From positions 2,480,001 through 2,544,000 of the forward strand of contig NZ_CP087590.1 of NCBI RefSeq assembly GCF_015594925.2: a stretch of 64,000 bases of DNA. Reading direction: 5' to 3'. The notes beneath the pieces are model-generated. The model did not search any database and had not been told where the DNA came from. It saw only the letters and a list, made by a program, of their open reading frames with translations. A program made the position numbers and the translations under genes. Source of the stretch: Vibrio sp. VB16. Its GTDB lineage: Bacteria; Pseudomonadota; Gammaproteobacteria; Enterobacterales; Vibrionaceae. Every line of letters begins with the position of its first letter. Within the stretch, counting starts at the first letter, position 1. Below, piece after piece: positions 9,215 to 18,376 of the stretch.

Positions 9215-10182
9215 TTGGTCCATGTCTCCCAATTAGAAAAACAAGCACGCTGACGGTCATCACCAAATGGCATCAAAATAGGTGCTTCTTGCTTACAACG
9301 ATCTGTCACACGGTGACAACGCTCTTGATAAGGGCAACCCGTCGGCAAATGAAGTAAGTTTGGTGGATTTCCGGGAATAGTTGGTAGCACATCACCTTCC
9401 GTATCTAAACGCGGAATGGCCCTTAGTAAACCCTCCGTGTAAGGGTGACTCGGCTCATAATATATTTCATCAACCGACCCATATTCCATCGTACGCCCGG
9501 CGTACATCACCAACACTTTCTCACAAGAACCCGCGACAACACCCAAGTCATGAGTAATCATGATAATAGCCGTATTGAACTCTTTTTTGAGATCATTAAG
9601 CAGATCCATGATCTGTGCTTGTACGGTAACATCGAGTGCCGTTGTCGGCTCATCGGCAATCAGCAACTTAGGGCGACAAAGTAGTGCCATCGCTATCATC
9701 ACACGTTGACGCATACCGCCAGAAAACTCATGGGGATACATCGTTATACGCTTACGAGCTTCAGGAATTTTCACGGCTTCAAGCATACGTACGGATTCTT
9801 CAAATGCTTCTGCCTTTCCCATGCCTTTGTGTAGCATTAATACTTCCATTAGCTGACTGCTAACTTTCATATAAGGGTTAAGTGAAGTCATTGGGTCTTG
9901 GAAGATCATCGCGATCTGCTCAGCACGGACTTTGTTAAGTTCAACTTCAGGTAGATTTAAAATTTCTCTGCCTTCGAACTTAGCGCTGCCTTTAATGATA
10001 CCGTTTTTGGCAAGTAGCCCCATAATGGCGAATACGGTTTGAGATTTACCCGAACCAGACTCTCCCACAATACCCAATGTCTCACCTTGTTCTAGCGAGA
10101 AATTTAAATCGTTAACTGCGGTTACGGTACCATCTTGTGTGGTAAATTCGACACGCAGGTCTTTGACATCTAATAAACTCAT
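9211..10182 (-). CDS. oppD: Oligopeptide ABC transporter ATP-binding protein OppD
   Basis: 323 residues, a full-length OppD. Walker A is GIVGESGSGKSQ, the signature FSGGMRQRVMIAMAL and Walker B LLIADEPTTALD, followed by the switch histidine in MITHDLGVV. The C-terminal tail has the cysteine-rich stretch GCPYQERCHRVTDRC typical of Opp/Dpp ATPases. It heterodimerises with OppF on the cytoplasmic face of OppBC. It begins 30 bases after oppC and overlaps oppF by 4 bases. Confidence 0.94.
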   Translation of the reverse strand: MSLLDVKDLRVEFTTQDGTVTAVNDLNFSLEQGETLGIVGESGSGKSQTVFAIMGLLAKNGIIKGSAKFEGREILNLPEVELNKVRAEQIAMIFQDPMTSLNPYMKVSSQLMEVLMLHKGMGKAEAFEESVRMLEAVKIPEARKRITMYPHEFSGGMRQRVMIAMALLCRPKLLIADEPTTALDVTVQAQIMDLLNDLKKEFNTAIIMITHDLGVVAGSCEKVLVMYAGRTMEYGSVDEIYYEPSHPYTEGLLRAIPRLDTEGDVLPTIPGNPPNLLHLPTGCPYQERCHRVTDRCKQEAPILMPFGDDRQRACFSNWETWTK

Positions 10183-10212
10183 TTATCTTTCCAGTATATT
10201 TAAGCCTAGGGC

Positions 10213-11115
10213 TTATCTGTCTTTAGGATCCAACGCGTCACGAAGACCGTCACCAACATAGTTAAAGCAAAACAGTGTTACCACCATAAATATTGCAGGG
10301 AAAACCAACTGCCAAATAGCCACTTCCATCGTCTGTGACCCTTCTTGTAGCAACGCTCCCCAACTCGTCATCGGCTCCTGAACGCCAAGCCCTAGGAAAG
10401 ACAAGAACGATTCCGTTAAGATCATGCTTGGGATAAGTAGAGTAGAATATACCGCGACAATACCAAGTACGTTTGGAATAATATGGCGAGTAATGATCTT
10501 CCAGTTACTCACGCCACTCACATGCGCCGCTTCGATAAACTCTTTGTTTCGCAAACTAAGGGTTTGTCCACGTACAATACGCGCCATGTCCAGCCATGCA
10601 ATCGCACCAATAGCGACAAATATTAATACAATATTTCGGCCAAAAAAGGTCACAAGAACAATCACGAGGAACATAAATGGAACCGCGTATAATATTTCCA
10701 GAATACGCATCATGACACGGTCAGTTCTTCCGCCAATATAGCCTGAAGTGGCGCCATAAAGAGTGCCAATTAACACGGCGACAAACGCACCTAACACACC
10801 CACCATTAGCGAGATACGTCCGCCTACAAGAGTACGAACATAGAGGTCACGGCCTAAACTGTCGGTACCAAATATATGCTCCGCAGAGGGAGCAGCATGC
10901 AAGGAATACCAATCTGTATCGTCATAGGCAAACTCGGCAATCATCGGCAGAAAAATGACCGCCAGAATCATAACCGTTAATATTGCAAGGCTCACCATCG
11001 CGGCTTTATTGCGCATAAATCGGATTCGTGCATCTTGCCATAAGCTGCGGCCTTCAATTTCTAAGTTCTCTGAGAACTTTTCGATCGCATCTAGGTTTTC
11101 TTTTTTCGTTAACAT
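10213..11115 (-). CDS. oppC: Oligopeptide ABC transporter permease OppC
   Basis: 300 residues. The start MLTKKENLDAIEKFSENLEI matches the N-terminus of enterobacterial OppC, so I use the ATG at 11115 rather than a TTG 15 bases upstream. A cytoplasmic N-terminal segment is followed by about six membrane helices and the EAA loop that docks the ATPases (EAAHVSGVSNWKIITRHIIPN). The middle stretch FGTDSLGRDLYVR is typical of the Dpp/Opp C permeases. It lies 15 bases after oppB and forms the inner-membrane channel with it. Confidence 0.94.
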   Translation of the reverse strand: MLTKKENLDAIEKFSENLEIEGRSLWQDARIRFMRNKAAMVSLAILTVMILAVIFLPMIAEFAYDDTDWYSLHAAPSAEHIFGTDSLGRDLYVRTLVGGRISLMVGVLGAFVAVLIGTLYGATSGYIGGRTDRVMMRILEILYAVPFMFLVIVLVTFFGRNIVLIFVAIGAIAWLDMARIVRGQTLSLRNKEFIEAAHVSGVSNWKIITRHIIPNVLGIVAVYSTLLIPSMILTESFLSFLGLGVQEPMTSWGALLQEGSQTMEVAIWQLVFPAIFMVVTLFCFNYVGDGLRDALDPKDR

Positions 11116-11130
11116 AATATCTGTACCCAA

Positions 11131-12051
11131 TTAATAACGAATTTTTGGATCAATAGCCGCTAATAAAATATCAACAACGGTGTTGAATAGAATGAAGAGG
11201 AAACCAATCAAAATGGTGACTCCCATTACTAGCGAATAATCTCGATTAAATGCCGCGTTAACGAACAATTTTCCGATACCTGGTAGACCAAATATGGTTT
11301 CGATAACAACTGAACCAGTAATAATACCGACAAAAGCAGGCCCCATATAAGAAACAACGGGTAACATTGCCGGCTTAAGCGCGTGCTTTAAGACAATATA
11401 GGGGTAACTAAGACCCTTAGCTCGTGCAGTACGGATAAAGTTACTATTCAGTGTCTCTATCATGCTACCACGGGTAATACGAGCAAATGTCGCCACATAC
11501 AATAAAGACATACCAATAACAGGCAATAACATGTATTGAAAGGAGCCATCTAACCAACCACCTGCGGGAAACCAACCTAAGTTAATAGAAAATAGGTAAA
11601 TTAATGCAGGTGCCAACACAAAGGAGGGCATCACCACCCCGATCATAGCCGTCGACATAATCGTGTAATCTACCCACGTATTTTGCCGGAGTGCAGCTAA
11701 GGTTCCGACCCCTACCCCCATAAAGAGAGTAAAAATAAAGGCGGTAAAACCAATTTTAGCAGACACGGGTAACGCGCTCGCAACGAGCTCATTTACCGTA
11801 AAATCTTTGTATTTAAATGAAGGTCCAAAATCGCCCTGAATAATGTTGGTCAAGTACGTCAAATATTGCTCATGGACTGGCTTATCTAAGCCATATTTAG
11901 CATTAATGTTTGCCATTACCTCTGGAGGTAATGGACGCTCTGATGAAAACGGATTTCCGGGAGCAAAGCGCATAAGGAAAAAAGAAATTGTTATCAATAC
12001 CAACATCGTTGGTATCGCTTCTAATACTCTTTTCGCGATGAATTTAAACAT
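11131..12051 (-). CDS. oppB: Oligopeptide ABC transporter permease OppB
   Basis: 306 residues, exactly the usual OppB length, with about six membrane helices and the EAA loop RTARAKGLSYPYIVLKHALK near residue 205. The N-terminus MFKFIAKRVLEAIPTMLVLI is characteristic of B-type permeases. It pairs with OppC. The 108-base gap to oppA holds a stable hairpin that probably lets oppA mRNA accumulate above the membrane genes. Confidence 0.94.
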   Translation of the reverse strand: MFKFIAKRVLEAIPTMLVLITISFFLMRFAPGNPFSSERPLPPEVMANINAKYGLDKPVHEQYLTYLTNIIQGDFGPSFKYKDFTVNELVASALPVSAKIGFTAFIFTLFMGVGVGTLAALRQNTWVDYTIMSTAMIGVVMPSFVLAPALIYLFSINLGWFPAGGWLDGSFQYMLLPVIGMSLLYVATFARITRGSMIETLNSNFIRTARAKGLSYPYIVLKHALKPAMLPVVSYMGPAFVGIITGSVVIETIFGLPGIGKLFVNAAFNRDYSLVMGVTILIGFLFILFNTVVDILLAAIDPKIRY

Positions 12052-12104
12052 AAACTCACTCTTTTCAGTCTGTGACAGTGTATATCTTGATAAACAAAAA
12101 GACG

Positions 12105-12127
12105 CTGCATGTGAACTTCACATGCAG
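12105..12127 (-). terminator. oppA-oppB intercistronic hairpin (attenuator or 3'-end stabiliser)
   Basis: CTGCATGTG and CACATGCAG form a perfect 9-bp stem around a five-base loop (AACTT on the plus strand). On the minus strand it is followed by CGTC and five T. It lies between oppA and oppB, where a partial terminator commonly sets a high binding-protein to permease ratio. Confidence 0.65.
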
Positions 12128-12159
12128 TGCCTAAAGTTATTATTATTATTTAGATGAAT

Positions 12160-13788
12160 TTACTCTTTGATGTATAAATCTTTTGAGTAAATTTTGTCTT
12201 CTACGTTACCGATTGGATAACCACCCAATTTAGGATTAACTAGACGAGCTTTCACGTATTGATAGATTGGTGCGATAGGCATATCTTTTGTCAATTGTGC
12301 TTCAGCTTCTAAGTAGATTTTAGCTCGTTCTTCATCAGAAGTTGAATTAAGTGCTCTTTGAATCAACGCATCATACTCATCACTTAAATAGTGAATTCCG
12401 CCTGTCGTATTGCCACTTTCCATCAACGTCAAGAATGTTGTCGCTTCGTTGTAATCTCCACACCAACCTGCGCGAGCCACTTCAAAGTTACCTTGGTCTT
12501 TACTATCTAAGTAGGTTTTCCATTCTTGGTTCTCAAGCATTACGTTAACGCCTAAGCTCTTTTTCCACATAGATTGGACAGCCGCAGCAATCTTTTTATG
12601 ATTTTCTGAGGTGTTATACAATAGAGTAAATGAAAGAGGATTTCCTTCGCCGTAACCCGCTTCATCAAGAAGTTGTTTAGCTTCAGCAATACGCTCTTTT
12701 TGAGTCAATTTGCCGTATGCTGGTGTCACAGGGTCGAAATTAGCAGTGATTTCTGGTGTTAAGAAATAAGCTGGTTTCTGACCTTGACCTAGCAGTGCAC
12801 CACTAATGATGCCACGATCTATAGTATACGAAAGGGCTTTGCGTACGCGAAGGTCATCGAATGGTGCTTTGTTTGTATTAAAGATATAGTAATACGTACA
12901 CAAGTCACCTTTAATTGAAAGCTCTTCAGCATGGTCTTTTTTCAGTCGTTTAAAGTGTTCATTCGGAATCTCGTAAGTGAAATCAATTTCACCTGCTAAG
13001 AAACGGTTCATGTCTGCGACTTGATTTTCAATTGGTAAAAACGTTACCTTGGTCAATACTGTTTTGTCATTGTCCCAATAAAATTTGTTAGGCACCATTT
13101 CCATACGTTCATTGACAACCCATTTGTTAACAACAAATGCACCATTACCAACAAAGTTTTCTGGTTTAGTCCACTTATCACCAAATTTTTCTACTGTAGC
13201 TTGGTGTACTGGCTTAACGGTTGTATGTCCCATCATTACTACAAAATATGGAACTGCTGTTTCTAGATCAACTTGGAACGTATAATCATCAATCGCTTTC
13301 ACGCCAAGCGTTTCTTTATCCGCTTTTCCTGCAATGATATCGGCTGAATTTTTCATGGTCGTCATTTCTAAGTACCATGAATATGGCGAGGCTGTCGCCG
13401 GATCAACCGCTCTTTTAAAGCTGTACTCAAAGTCATGAGCTGTTACTGGGTCACCATTGGACCACTTCGCATCTTTACGTAGATGGAAAATAAATGTTTT
13501 ATTATCTTTTGTTTCCCAAGACTCCGCCACACCGGGAATAGTATTACCATTAGCGTCTTGGTTTACGAGACCTTCTAAAAGCTCACGAATTACGTGAGAT
13601 TCAGGTACACCTTGCGTCTTATGAGGGTCAATTGACGCTACTTCTGTACCGTTACCGCGCACTAATTCTTGCACTTTAGCAAGTTTAGTACCTGCAGGAA
13701 CATTTGCTGCAAGAGTTGTAAAAGAGGTAGCAGCAACGGTTAAGCTTGCGCCCAGTAAAAGGGTTTGTGTGATTTTATTTTTGAACAT
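12160..13788 (-). CDS. oppA: Periplasmic oligopeptide-binding protein OppA
   Basis: 542 residues, the usual OppA length. I use the ATG at 13788 (MFKNKITQTLLLGASLTV): it has a GGAG site 9 bases upstream and gives a good signal peptide ending near TTLAANV; the longer upstream start would spoil it. The mature protein has the SBP_bac_5 pattern, including RELLEGLVNQDANGNTIPG and AESWETKDNKTFIFHLRKDA, and the family's lobes with KWSNGDPVTAHDF. It captures peptides in the periplasm and delivers them to OppBCDF. First gene of the operon; its promoter lies in the long upstream gap. Confidence 0.95.
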   Translation of the reverse strand: MFKNKITQTLLLGASLTVAATSFTTLAANVPAGTKLAKVQELVRGNGTEVASIDPHKTQGVPESHVIRELLEGLVNQDANGNTIPGVAESWETKDNKTFIFHLRKDAKWSNGDPVTAHDFEYSFKRAVDPATASPYSWYLEMTTMKNSADIIAGKADKETLGVKAIDDYTFQVDLETAVPYFVVMMGHTTVKPVHQATVEKFGDKWTKPENFVGNGAFVVNKWVVNERMEMVPNKFYWDNDKTVLTKVTFLPIENQVADMNRFLAGEIDFTYEIPNEHFKRLKKDHAEELSIKGDLCTYYYIFNTNKAPFDDLRVRKALSYTIDRGIISGALLGQGQKPAYFLTPEITANFDPVTPAYGKLTQKERIAEAKQLLDEAGYGEGNPLSFTLLYNTSENHKKIAAAVQSMWKKSLGVNVMLENQEWKTYLDSKDQGNFEVARAGWCGDYNEATTFLTLMESGNTTGGIHYLSDEYDALIQRALNSTSDEERAKIYLEAEAQLTKDMPIAPIYQYVKARLVNPKLGGYPIGNVEDKIYSKDLYIKE

Positions 13789-14274
13789 GCATTTAACTCC
13801 AAATTTTTTTATTAGCATCCATGACGTCTTTTTTATAGGTGTCCGAACGATAGACCATTCAGAACGTTTCTAACAAAAACGCTCTAAAACCCAAAAAGAT
13901 TGCTGAACACACTACCAATCATTCGTTCAATTTTCCATAAAACGGCCTAACTAGCGCTTTATTATTTCGACTAGGTCAATGTTTTAGATTGTTTGCCTAA
14001 AAAGCACTCTATCAAAAAGGATTCACCATAAATGGGTGAAAAATCAGAGTTTAGTTAATATAAATTCACTTTACCCATAACAAACCACAACCTAAATCTT
14101 AATTAACATGAGCTTACACTCTATAAGGTTAAGCTGCATGACTTATTATTCATTATCTATCTCTAGTATGGGGGATAGTAGTAACCATATAGGTGAATAT
14201 CTGAACACAATGTCAATTCAACGCATTGGAACGAAAGTTTTACACCTTTATTCATAAGTGTAAAACCTTAGGAT
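13789..14274. other. Intergenic region between oppA and the moa operon terminator
   Basis: About 490 bases holding the oppA promoter and leader. Near the moa end, 14237-14266 forms a second hairpin (GTTTTACAC with GTGTAAAAC, 12-base loop) that reads as a back-up terminator on the minus strand. Otherwise AT-rich, with no gene or operator I can support. Confidence 0.4.
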
Positions 14275-14303
14275 GTAAAAAAGCCAAGCAGTATAGCTTG
14301 GCT
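14275..14303 (-). terminator. Rho-independent terminator of the moa operon
   Basis: AGCCAAGC (14282-14289) pairs with GCTTGGCT (14296-14303); on the minus strand the stem is followed by a run of six T. It lies 30 bases after the moaE stop. Confidence 0.85.
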
Positions 14304-14334
14304 AGTCATCGTCATTGGGTTATAGATTATCTGA

Positions 14335-14793
14335 TCATTTTTCAGTCCAACGAGAAGCGGCTTTATGATCCGACGCCCGAGAGTCAATCCAACGACATGC
14401 TTCTGTTGTCCTTTCTTTTTTCCAAAATGGCGCTTTGGTTTTAAGAAAGTCCATTACAAATTCGCATGCTTCAAAAGAGGCACCACGATGGGCGCTTGTT
14501 ACCCCAACAAAGACAATTTGATCACCAATATCGAGATCACCAATCCGATGTATCACACGCACTTTTTGCAGCGGCCAACGCTCTAGTGCTTGCTGACAGA
14601 TATCAGAAAGTGCTTTTTCAGTCATGCCAGGGTAATGCTCTAGCGTAAGCCCCGTAACATTACTGCCCAAATTCATGTCTCTTACTTTGCCGGAAAACAT
14701 GGCGACAGCACCGGCAGATGACCCCTGTGCTAACAAATCGTATTCTTCTGCCACAGAGAAGTCTTCACGCATTACAGAAACGGAATACGTCAT
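14335..14793 (-). CDS. moaE: Molybdopterin synthase catalytic subunit MoaE
   Basis: 152 residues from the ATG at 14793 (MTYSVSVMREDFSV), close to the 150 of E. coli; the ATG is preceded by GGTGGG. MoaE converts cyclic pyranopterin monophosphate to molybdopterin, taking sulfur from the MoaD thiocarboxylate. Family stretches seen: GAVAMFSGKVRD, LEHYPGMTEK, VRVIHRIGDLDIGD, TSAHRGASFEACEFVMD and the catalytic-lysine region KTKAPFWKKE. It starts one base past the moaD stop and ends the moaABCDE operon. Confidence 0.96.
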   Translation of the reverse strand: MTYSVSVMREDFSVAEEYDLLAQGSSAGAVAMFSGKVRDMNLGSNVTGLTLEHYPGMTEKALSDICQQALERWPLQKVRVIHRIGDLDIGDQIVFVGVTSAHRGASFEACEFVMDFLKTKAPFWKKERTTEACRWIDSRASDHKAASRWTEK

Positions 14794-14794
14794 A

Positions 14795-15040
14795 TTACCC
14801 ACCTGTGACGGGTGGAAAGAAAGCCACTTCATCGCCATCTTTTATCATACTATCAAGCGGGGAGATGGTCTGATTGATAGCAACGAGTAGTTTCCCCGGA
14901 GCCAAAGCTAGAGACCACTTATCGCCTTTTTCGCATAAATAAGCGCGCAGCTCTTCAGCGGTTGTATAGTTAGACTCGATATCGAGTCCATCAAGGTCTA
15001 GTAGCTCTCTAGTTTGAGCAAAAAAAAGTACTTTGATCAT
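14795..15040 (-). CDS. moaD: Molybdopterin synthase sulfur-carrier subunit MoaD
   Basis: 81 residues with a ubiquitin-like fold and the obligatory C-terminal Gly-Gly (FFPPVTGG) that is adenylated by MoeB and thiocarboxylated. It begins MIKVLFFAQTRELL, as in other MoaD proteins. It overlaps moaC by 4 bases (ATGA) and lies directly before its partner moaE. Confidence 0.96.
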   Translation of the reverse strand: MIKVLFFAQTRELLDLDGLDIESNYTTAEELRAYLCEKGDKWSLALAPGKLLVAINQTISPLDSMIKDGDEVAFFPPVTGG

Positions 15041-15516
15041 TTTTCCGCCTTAAAGTGTCCCGATTTTCCACCACTTTTTTCAAGTAGTCTAACCTGACTA
15101 ATCACCATATCTTTTTGTACGGCCTTGCACATGTCATAGATAGTCAATGCCGCAACCGATGCTGCTGTTAGTGCTTCCATCTCCACACCCGTTTTACCCG
15201 AGAGTTTACACAGAGATTCAATTCGAACGACACTATCTTCTTCAATAGCTTCAAGTTGAACTTCTACCTTAGTCAGCAGTAAAGGGTGACAAAGTGGAAT
15301 CAAATCCCATGTTCTTTTGGCCGCTTGTATTCCAGCAATTCGAGCTGTGGCGAACACATCACCTTTATGGTGACTACCAGAAACAATCAAGTTCAATGTT
15401 TCTGGTGCCATATGAACAAAGGCTTCCGCTCTTGCTTCTCTTACTGTTTCTGCTTTCGCAGATACGTCAACCATGTTGGCTTCGCCAGAGGCGTTAATAT
15501 GAGTAAACTGTTCCAT
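15037..15516 (-). CDS. moaC: Cyclic pyranopterin monophosphate synthase MoaC
   Basis: 159 residues. MoaC converts the MoaA product 3',8-cyclo-GTP into cPMP. Conserved stretches: MVDVSAKAETVREA near the start, LIPLCHPLLLTKVEV with the active-site His, and TGVEMEALTAASVAALT leading to IYDMCKAVQKDM with the catalytic Asp and Lys. It follows moaB by six bases and overlaps moaD, in the standard moa order. Confidence 0.96.
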   Translation of the reverse strand: MEQFTHINASGEANMVDVSAKAETVREARAEAFVHMAPETLNLIVSGSHHKGDVFATARIAGIQAAKRTWDLIPLCHPLLLTKVEVQLEAIEEDSVVRIESLCKLSGKTGVEMEALTAASVAALTIYDMCKAVQKDMVISQVRLLEKSGGKSGHFKAEK

Positions 15517-15522
15517 ACAAGG

Positions 15523-16035
15523 CTACACCGACAAATGAGGCATAAAGTTACAAGGGCGATGACTCGCATCTAATTGTTGCTTGATAATCTTTGTCCACGC
15601 CGTTCTACATGCGCCAGTTGAACCAGGTGTCGCGAATACGATCGTATGATTTGCAAAACCTGCAATGGCACGTGATTGAATGGTTGAGGTACCAATCTCT
15701 TCATAAGAAACCTGGCGAAATAGTTCACCAAACCCTTCAACCTGCTTGTCAAATAGTGGCACAAGAGCTTCTGGCGTACTGTCTCTTGAAGTAAATCCCG
15801 TACCGCCAGTAATCATGATGACATGAATTCCTTCATCTGCTATCCATTGTGAAACTATCGCGCGGATTTTATATTTGTCATCGATGACAATTTTTTTATC
15901 CGCTAGATGGTGTCCCGCTTCTTTTAGTTGATTGACAAAGTACTGCCCAGACGTGTCATTTTCTTCTGTACGAGTATCAGAAACGGTTAATACTGCAATA
16001 TTTGCTGGCTTAAATTCACTTACAGCGTGTCCCAT
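15523..16035 (-). CDS. moaB: Molybdenum cofactor biosynthesis protein MoaB
   Basis: 170 residues from the ATG at 16035, preceded by AGGTGA; the upstream in-frame codons are not needed and would overlap moaA. It belongs to the MoaB/MogA family that binds molybdopterin and, where active, adenylates it. The MPT-binding motif reads MITGGTGFTSRDSTPEA, with AVLTVSDTRTEENDTSG near the N-terminus and FATPGSTGACRTAW near the C-terminus. In E. coli MoaB is thought dispensable beside MogA. It lies between moaA and moaC. Confidence 0.95.
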   Translation of the reverse strand: MGHAVSEFKPANIAVLTVSDTRTEENDTSGQYFVNQLKEAGHHLADKKIVIDDKYKIRAIVSQWIADEGIHVIMITGGTGFTSRDSTPEALVPLFDKQVEGFGELFRQVSYEEIGTSTIQSRAIAGFANHTIVFATPGSTGACRTAWTKIIKQQLDASHRPCNFMPHLSV

Positions 16036-16057
16036 AATTTCACCTATATTTAATTTT

Positions 16058-17047
16058 TTAGCCGCCAATGGAGGCGAGATGTGGCGTCATTCCAGTATTA
16101 CCATCTTGTAGAAAGTGGCTGACTGATTTAGTTTGGAGTTGAGCTTGAATACGGTCGATTAATGCATCCGCTTGCGTGTCTTCTTGAAGAAGGTCTCTGA
16201 GCTCAACGCCTTGCTCACCAAACAAGCAAAGGTGTAATTTGCCCATCGCGGAAACTCTTAATCGGTTACAACTCTCACAAAAATGCTTTTCATAAGGCAT
16301 AATCAAGCCTATTTCACCTCTGTAATCAGGGTGAATATATACTTTTGCAGGCCCATCATTCGCTTCTGCTACCTTTGGAATCCAACCTTCTGCGATGAGT
16401 TTATTCTGGATGCTCACACCTGATTTATGGTATTTGTCGAAGAATGAATCCATCTCTCCGGTTTGCATCAACTCTATAAATCTTAGCTGTATAGGTCGAT
16501 CTTTAATCCAATTAAGAAAAGCAGGTAATTCACCGCTATTAAGATCTTTCATTAAGACAACGTTGACTTTGACCTGCTCGTATCCGACCTCGAAAGCTCT
16601 ATCTATACCGGACATCACGTTGGAAAATTTATTCTCTCCCGTGATTTGGTAAAACATTCGAGGGTCTAAGCTATCCAGACTCACGTTAATGTGGGTTAAT
16701 CCTGCCTCACGCCAATCGGCAACCTGAGATTCCATACGATACCCGTTGGTTGTCATTGCCACCTTGTTAATTCCATCAGTAGTGGCAATGGTTTGTACGA
16801 TATCATTGAAATCTTTACGTAAAGTCGGCTCACCACCGGTTATGCGTACCTTAGAGGTACCACAACTAGCGAACGCACCAACGATACGTTTCACTTCCGG
16901 TATGGATAAAAAAGACGAATTTTTACGCCCCGAAGGCTTATAGCCATCAGGAAGACAGTATGTGCATTTGAAGTTACAGACATCTGTAACAGAGAGACGC
17001 AAGTAATAAAACTTGCGTTTAAATTTATCTTCGAATTGTATCGCCAC
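16058..17047 (-). CDS. moaA: GTP 3',8-cyclase MoaA (radical SAM)
   Basis: 329 residues, the same as E. coli, from a GTG at 17047 with AAGG 7 bases upstream; a TTG 15 bases earlier is less likely. It carries out the first step of molybdenum cofactor synthesis. The radical-SAM cluster is CNFKCTYC (about residues 24-31), the SAM region GGEPTLR, and the second, GTP-binding 4Fe-4S cluster uses the cysteines of FCESCNRLR and LHLCLFG. The protein ends in the required Gly-Gly (ASIGG). First gene of moaABCDE, behind a leader that resembles the Moco riboswitch. Confidence 0.97.
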   Translation of the reverse strand: MAIQFEDKFKRKFYYLRLSVTDVCNFKCTYCLPDGYKPSGRKNSSFLSIPEVKRIVGAFASCGTSKVRITGGEPTLRKDFNDIVQTIATTDGINKVAMTTNGYRMESQVADWREAGLTHINVSLDSLDPRMFYQITGENKFSNVMSGIDRAFEVGYEQVKVNVVLMKDLNSGELPAFLNWIKDRPIQLRFIELMQTGEMDSFFDKYHKSGVSIQNKLIAEGWIPKVAEANDGPAKVYIHPDYRGEIGLIMPYEKHFCESCNRLRVSAMGKLHLCLFGEQGVELRDLLQEDTQADALIDRIQAQLQTKSVSHFLQDGNTGMTPHLASIGG

Positions 17048-17182
17048 GGAACACCTTTCCAAATACGGGAGGCTTACTCATTTCTAAGCAAACCCTTGTA
17101 ACATTGTGTCACTGGCCTCTAACGCATATAGAATTTCAACATTTGCCAAAAATCAAACTTAGCGGTAAAGGCTCGGAGTTAT
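17048..17182 (-). promoter_or_regulatory. Candidate molybdenum-cofactor (Moco) riboswitch in the moaA leader
   Basis: The minus-strand leader has AACTCCGAGCC about 130 bases before the start codon and, next to it, AAGCCTCCCGTA followed by TTTGGAAAGGTG, so that a CCTCCC element and the ribosome-binding AAGG lie close together. As I remember the Moco RNA family, it has an ACUCC-GCC 5' element and a GCCUCCC 3' element, and it lies upstream of moaA in E. coli and many gammaproteobacteria. I could not fold it fully by eye, so the assignment is tentative. Confidence 0.45.
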
Positions 17183-17360
17183 GGCTGCTAATCACTGAAA
17201 TCAGATTAACTGCTATTCGATAAAATACTTAATTACGGGGTATAATTCCATAGGCAATCGTGAAAAATCCATCAATAAGCACACTTTAAATAGCTTAAGG
17301 TGTTTATTATTAAAAATGACGGCAAGTTATTGCATAATATTAAAATAAGTTAAGTATTAA
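17183..17360. other. Divergent promoter region of moaA and ybhK
   Basis: Shared upstream region of two divergent genes. TATAAT at 17241-17246 is a good -10 candidate for ybhK on the plus strand, but no matching -35 is evident. No operator recognised. Confidence 0.35.
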
Positions 17361-18248
17361 ATGAAAATATATAAAAACAAAAAAATCGTTGCGATAGGTG
17401 GCGGGCATGGCTTGGGACGAGTTCTGGCCGCTTTAAATAAGTTTGGCAACAATGCCACCGGGATTGTTACGACGACCGACAACGGCGGTTCTACTGGTCG
17501 CATCCGTTATTGTCAGGGCGGTATTGCTTGGGGTGACACGAGAAACTGCATCAATCAGCTGATTACTGAACCATCTGTTGAATCGATGATGTTTGAGTAT
17601 AGATTTAAAGGTTCTGGGGAATTAAATGGTCATAATTTGGGCAACCTGATGTTGGCCTCATTAGATAACTTATCCGTCAGGCCTCTGGAGGCAATACAGC
17701 TGATACGTAACATGCTGAAAGTCGATGTCAACATTATCCCTATGTCCGAACACCCTTCTGATCTAAAAGCATTATCTGTTGATGGTAATTGGGTTCATGG
17801 TGAAACCAGCGTGGACGAGATGGAAACCGACCTTCTCCGACTGGACTTAGAACCAGAAGTACCTGCCACGAGTGAAGCCATTGCGGCCATTAACCATGCC
17901 GATTGCATCATACTTGGACCGGGTAGTTTCCTTACTAGCATTATGCCACCTCTGTTACTTTCTGAACTGGGGCATGCCATATTAAAAAACACCAACGCGA
18001 CATTGATCTATATTGAAAACCTATCACCTGAATATGGTCCTGCCGGACGAATGACTTTACGTCAAAAACTAGAGTGGTGCCAAAGGGCTTGCCGAGGCAG
18101 AAAAATAGATATTGTATTAGGTGACGTGACACATCAAGATCTAGAGGACGAGTGGCGTTGCGTCACTGTCGATCTTGCATCGCCGAATAGGGCTTGGCGA
18201 CACGATAGAAACAAGCTGTCCAAAGCAATTGTCGAGCAACTTAAATAG
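17361..18248 (+). CDS. ybhK: YvcK/YbhK family uridine diphosphate-N-acetylglucosamine-binding protein
   Basis: 295 residues of the CofD/YvcK fold. The signature nucleotide-binding start IVAIGGGHGLGRVLAAL and the TTDNGGSTGRIR and GDTRNCI stretches are all present, as is ILGPGSFLTSIMPPLL around residue 190. Bacillus YvcK (gluconeogenesis factor) supports growth on non-glycolytic carbon sources and cell shape, and binds UDP-GlcNAc; the exact gammaproteobacterial role is less clear. The E. coli homologue ybhK also lies beside moaA and near uvrB, so the neighbourhood is an old one. The AT-rich leader has no strong ribosome-binding site. Confidence 0.9.
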   Translation: MKIYKNKKIVAIGGGHGLGRVLAALNKFGNNATGIVTTTDNGGSTGRIRYCQGGIAWGDTRNCINQLITEPSVESMMFEYRFKGSGELNGHNLGNLMLASLDNLSVRPLEAIQLIRNMLKVDVNIIPMSEHPSDLKALSVDGNWVHGETSVDEMETDLLRLDLEPEVPATSEAIAAINHADCIILGPGSFLTSIMPPLLLSELGHAILKNTNATLIYIENLSPEYGPAGRMTLRQKLEWCQRACRGRKIDIVLGDVTHQDLEDEWRCVTVDLASPNRAWRHDRNKLSKAIVEQLK

Positions 18249-18376
18249 TGCAACGCTAAATTAAAAAACGTTTCCACTGCCACTCCGGCTCATTGACAAT
18301 AATGTCATCCTCACTCATGAAAGTGCGAGGATGTCTTGAGCGGCCTGTGGCGTTATGTCCTATATTAAACACAAAT
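18249..18376. other. Spacer between convergent ybhK and luxU with a hairpin
   Basis: CATCCTC (18306-18312) pairs with GAGGATG (18327-18333). The form resembles the REP-like units at 7961-8075 and may act as a bidirectional terminator; no T-tract is present. Confidence 0.4.
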
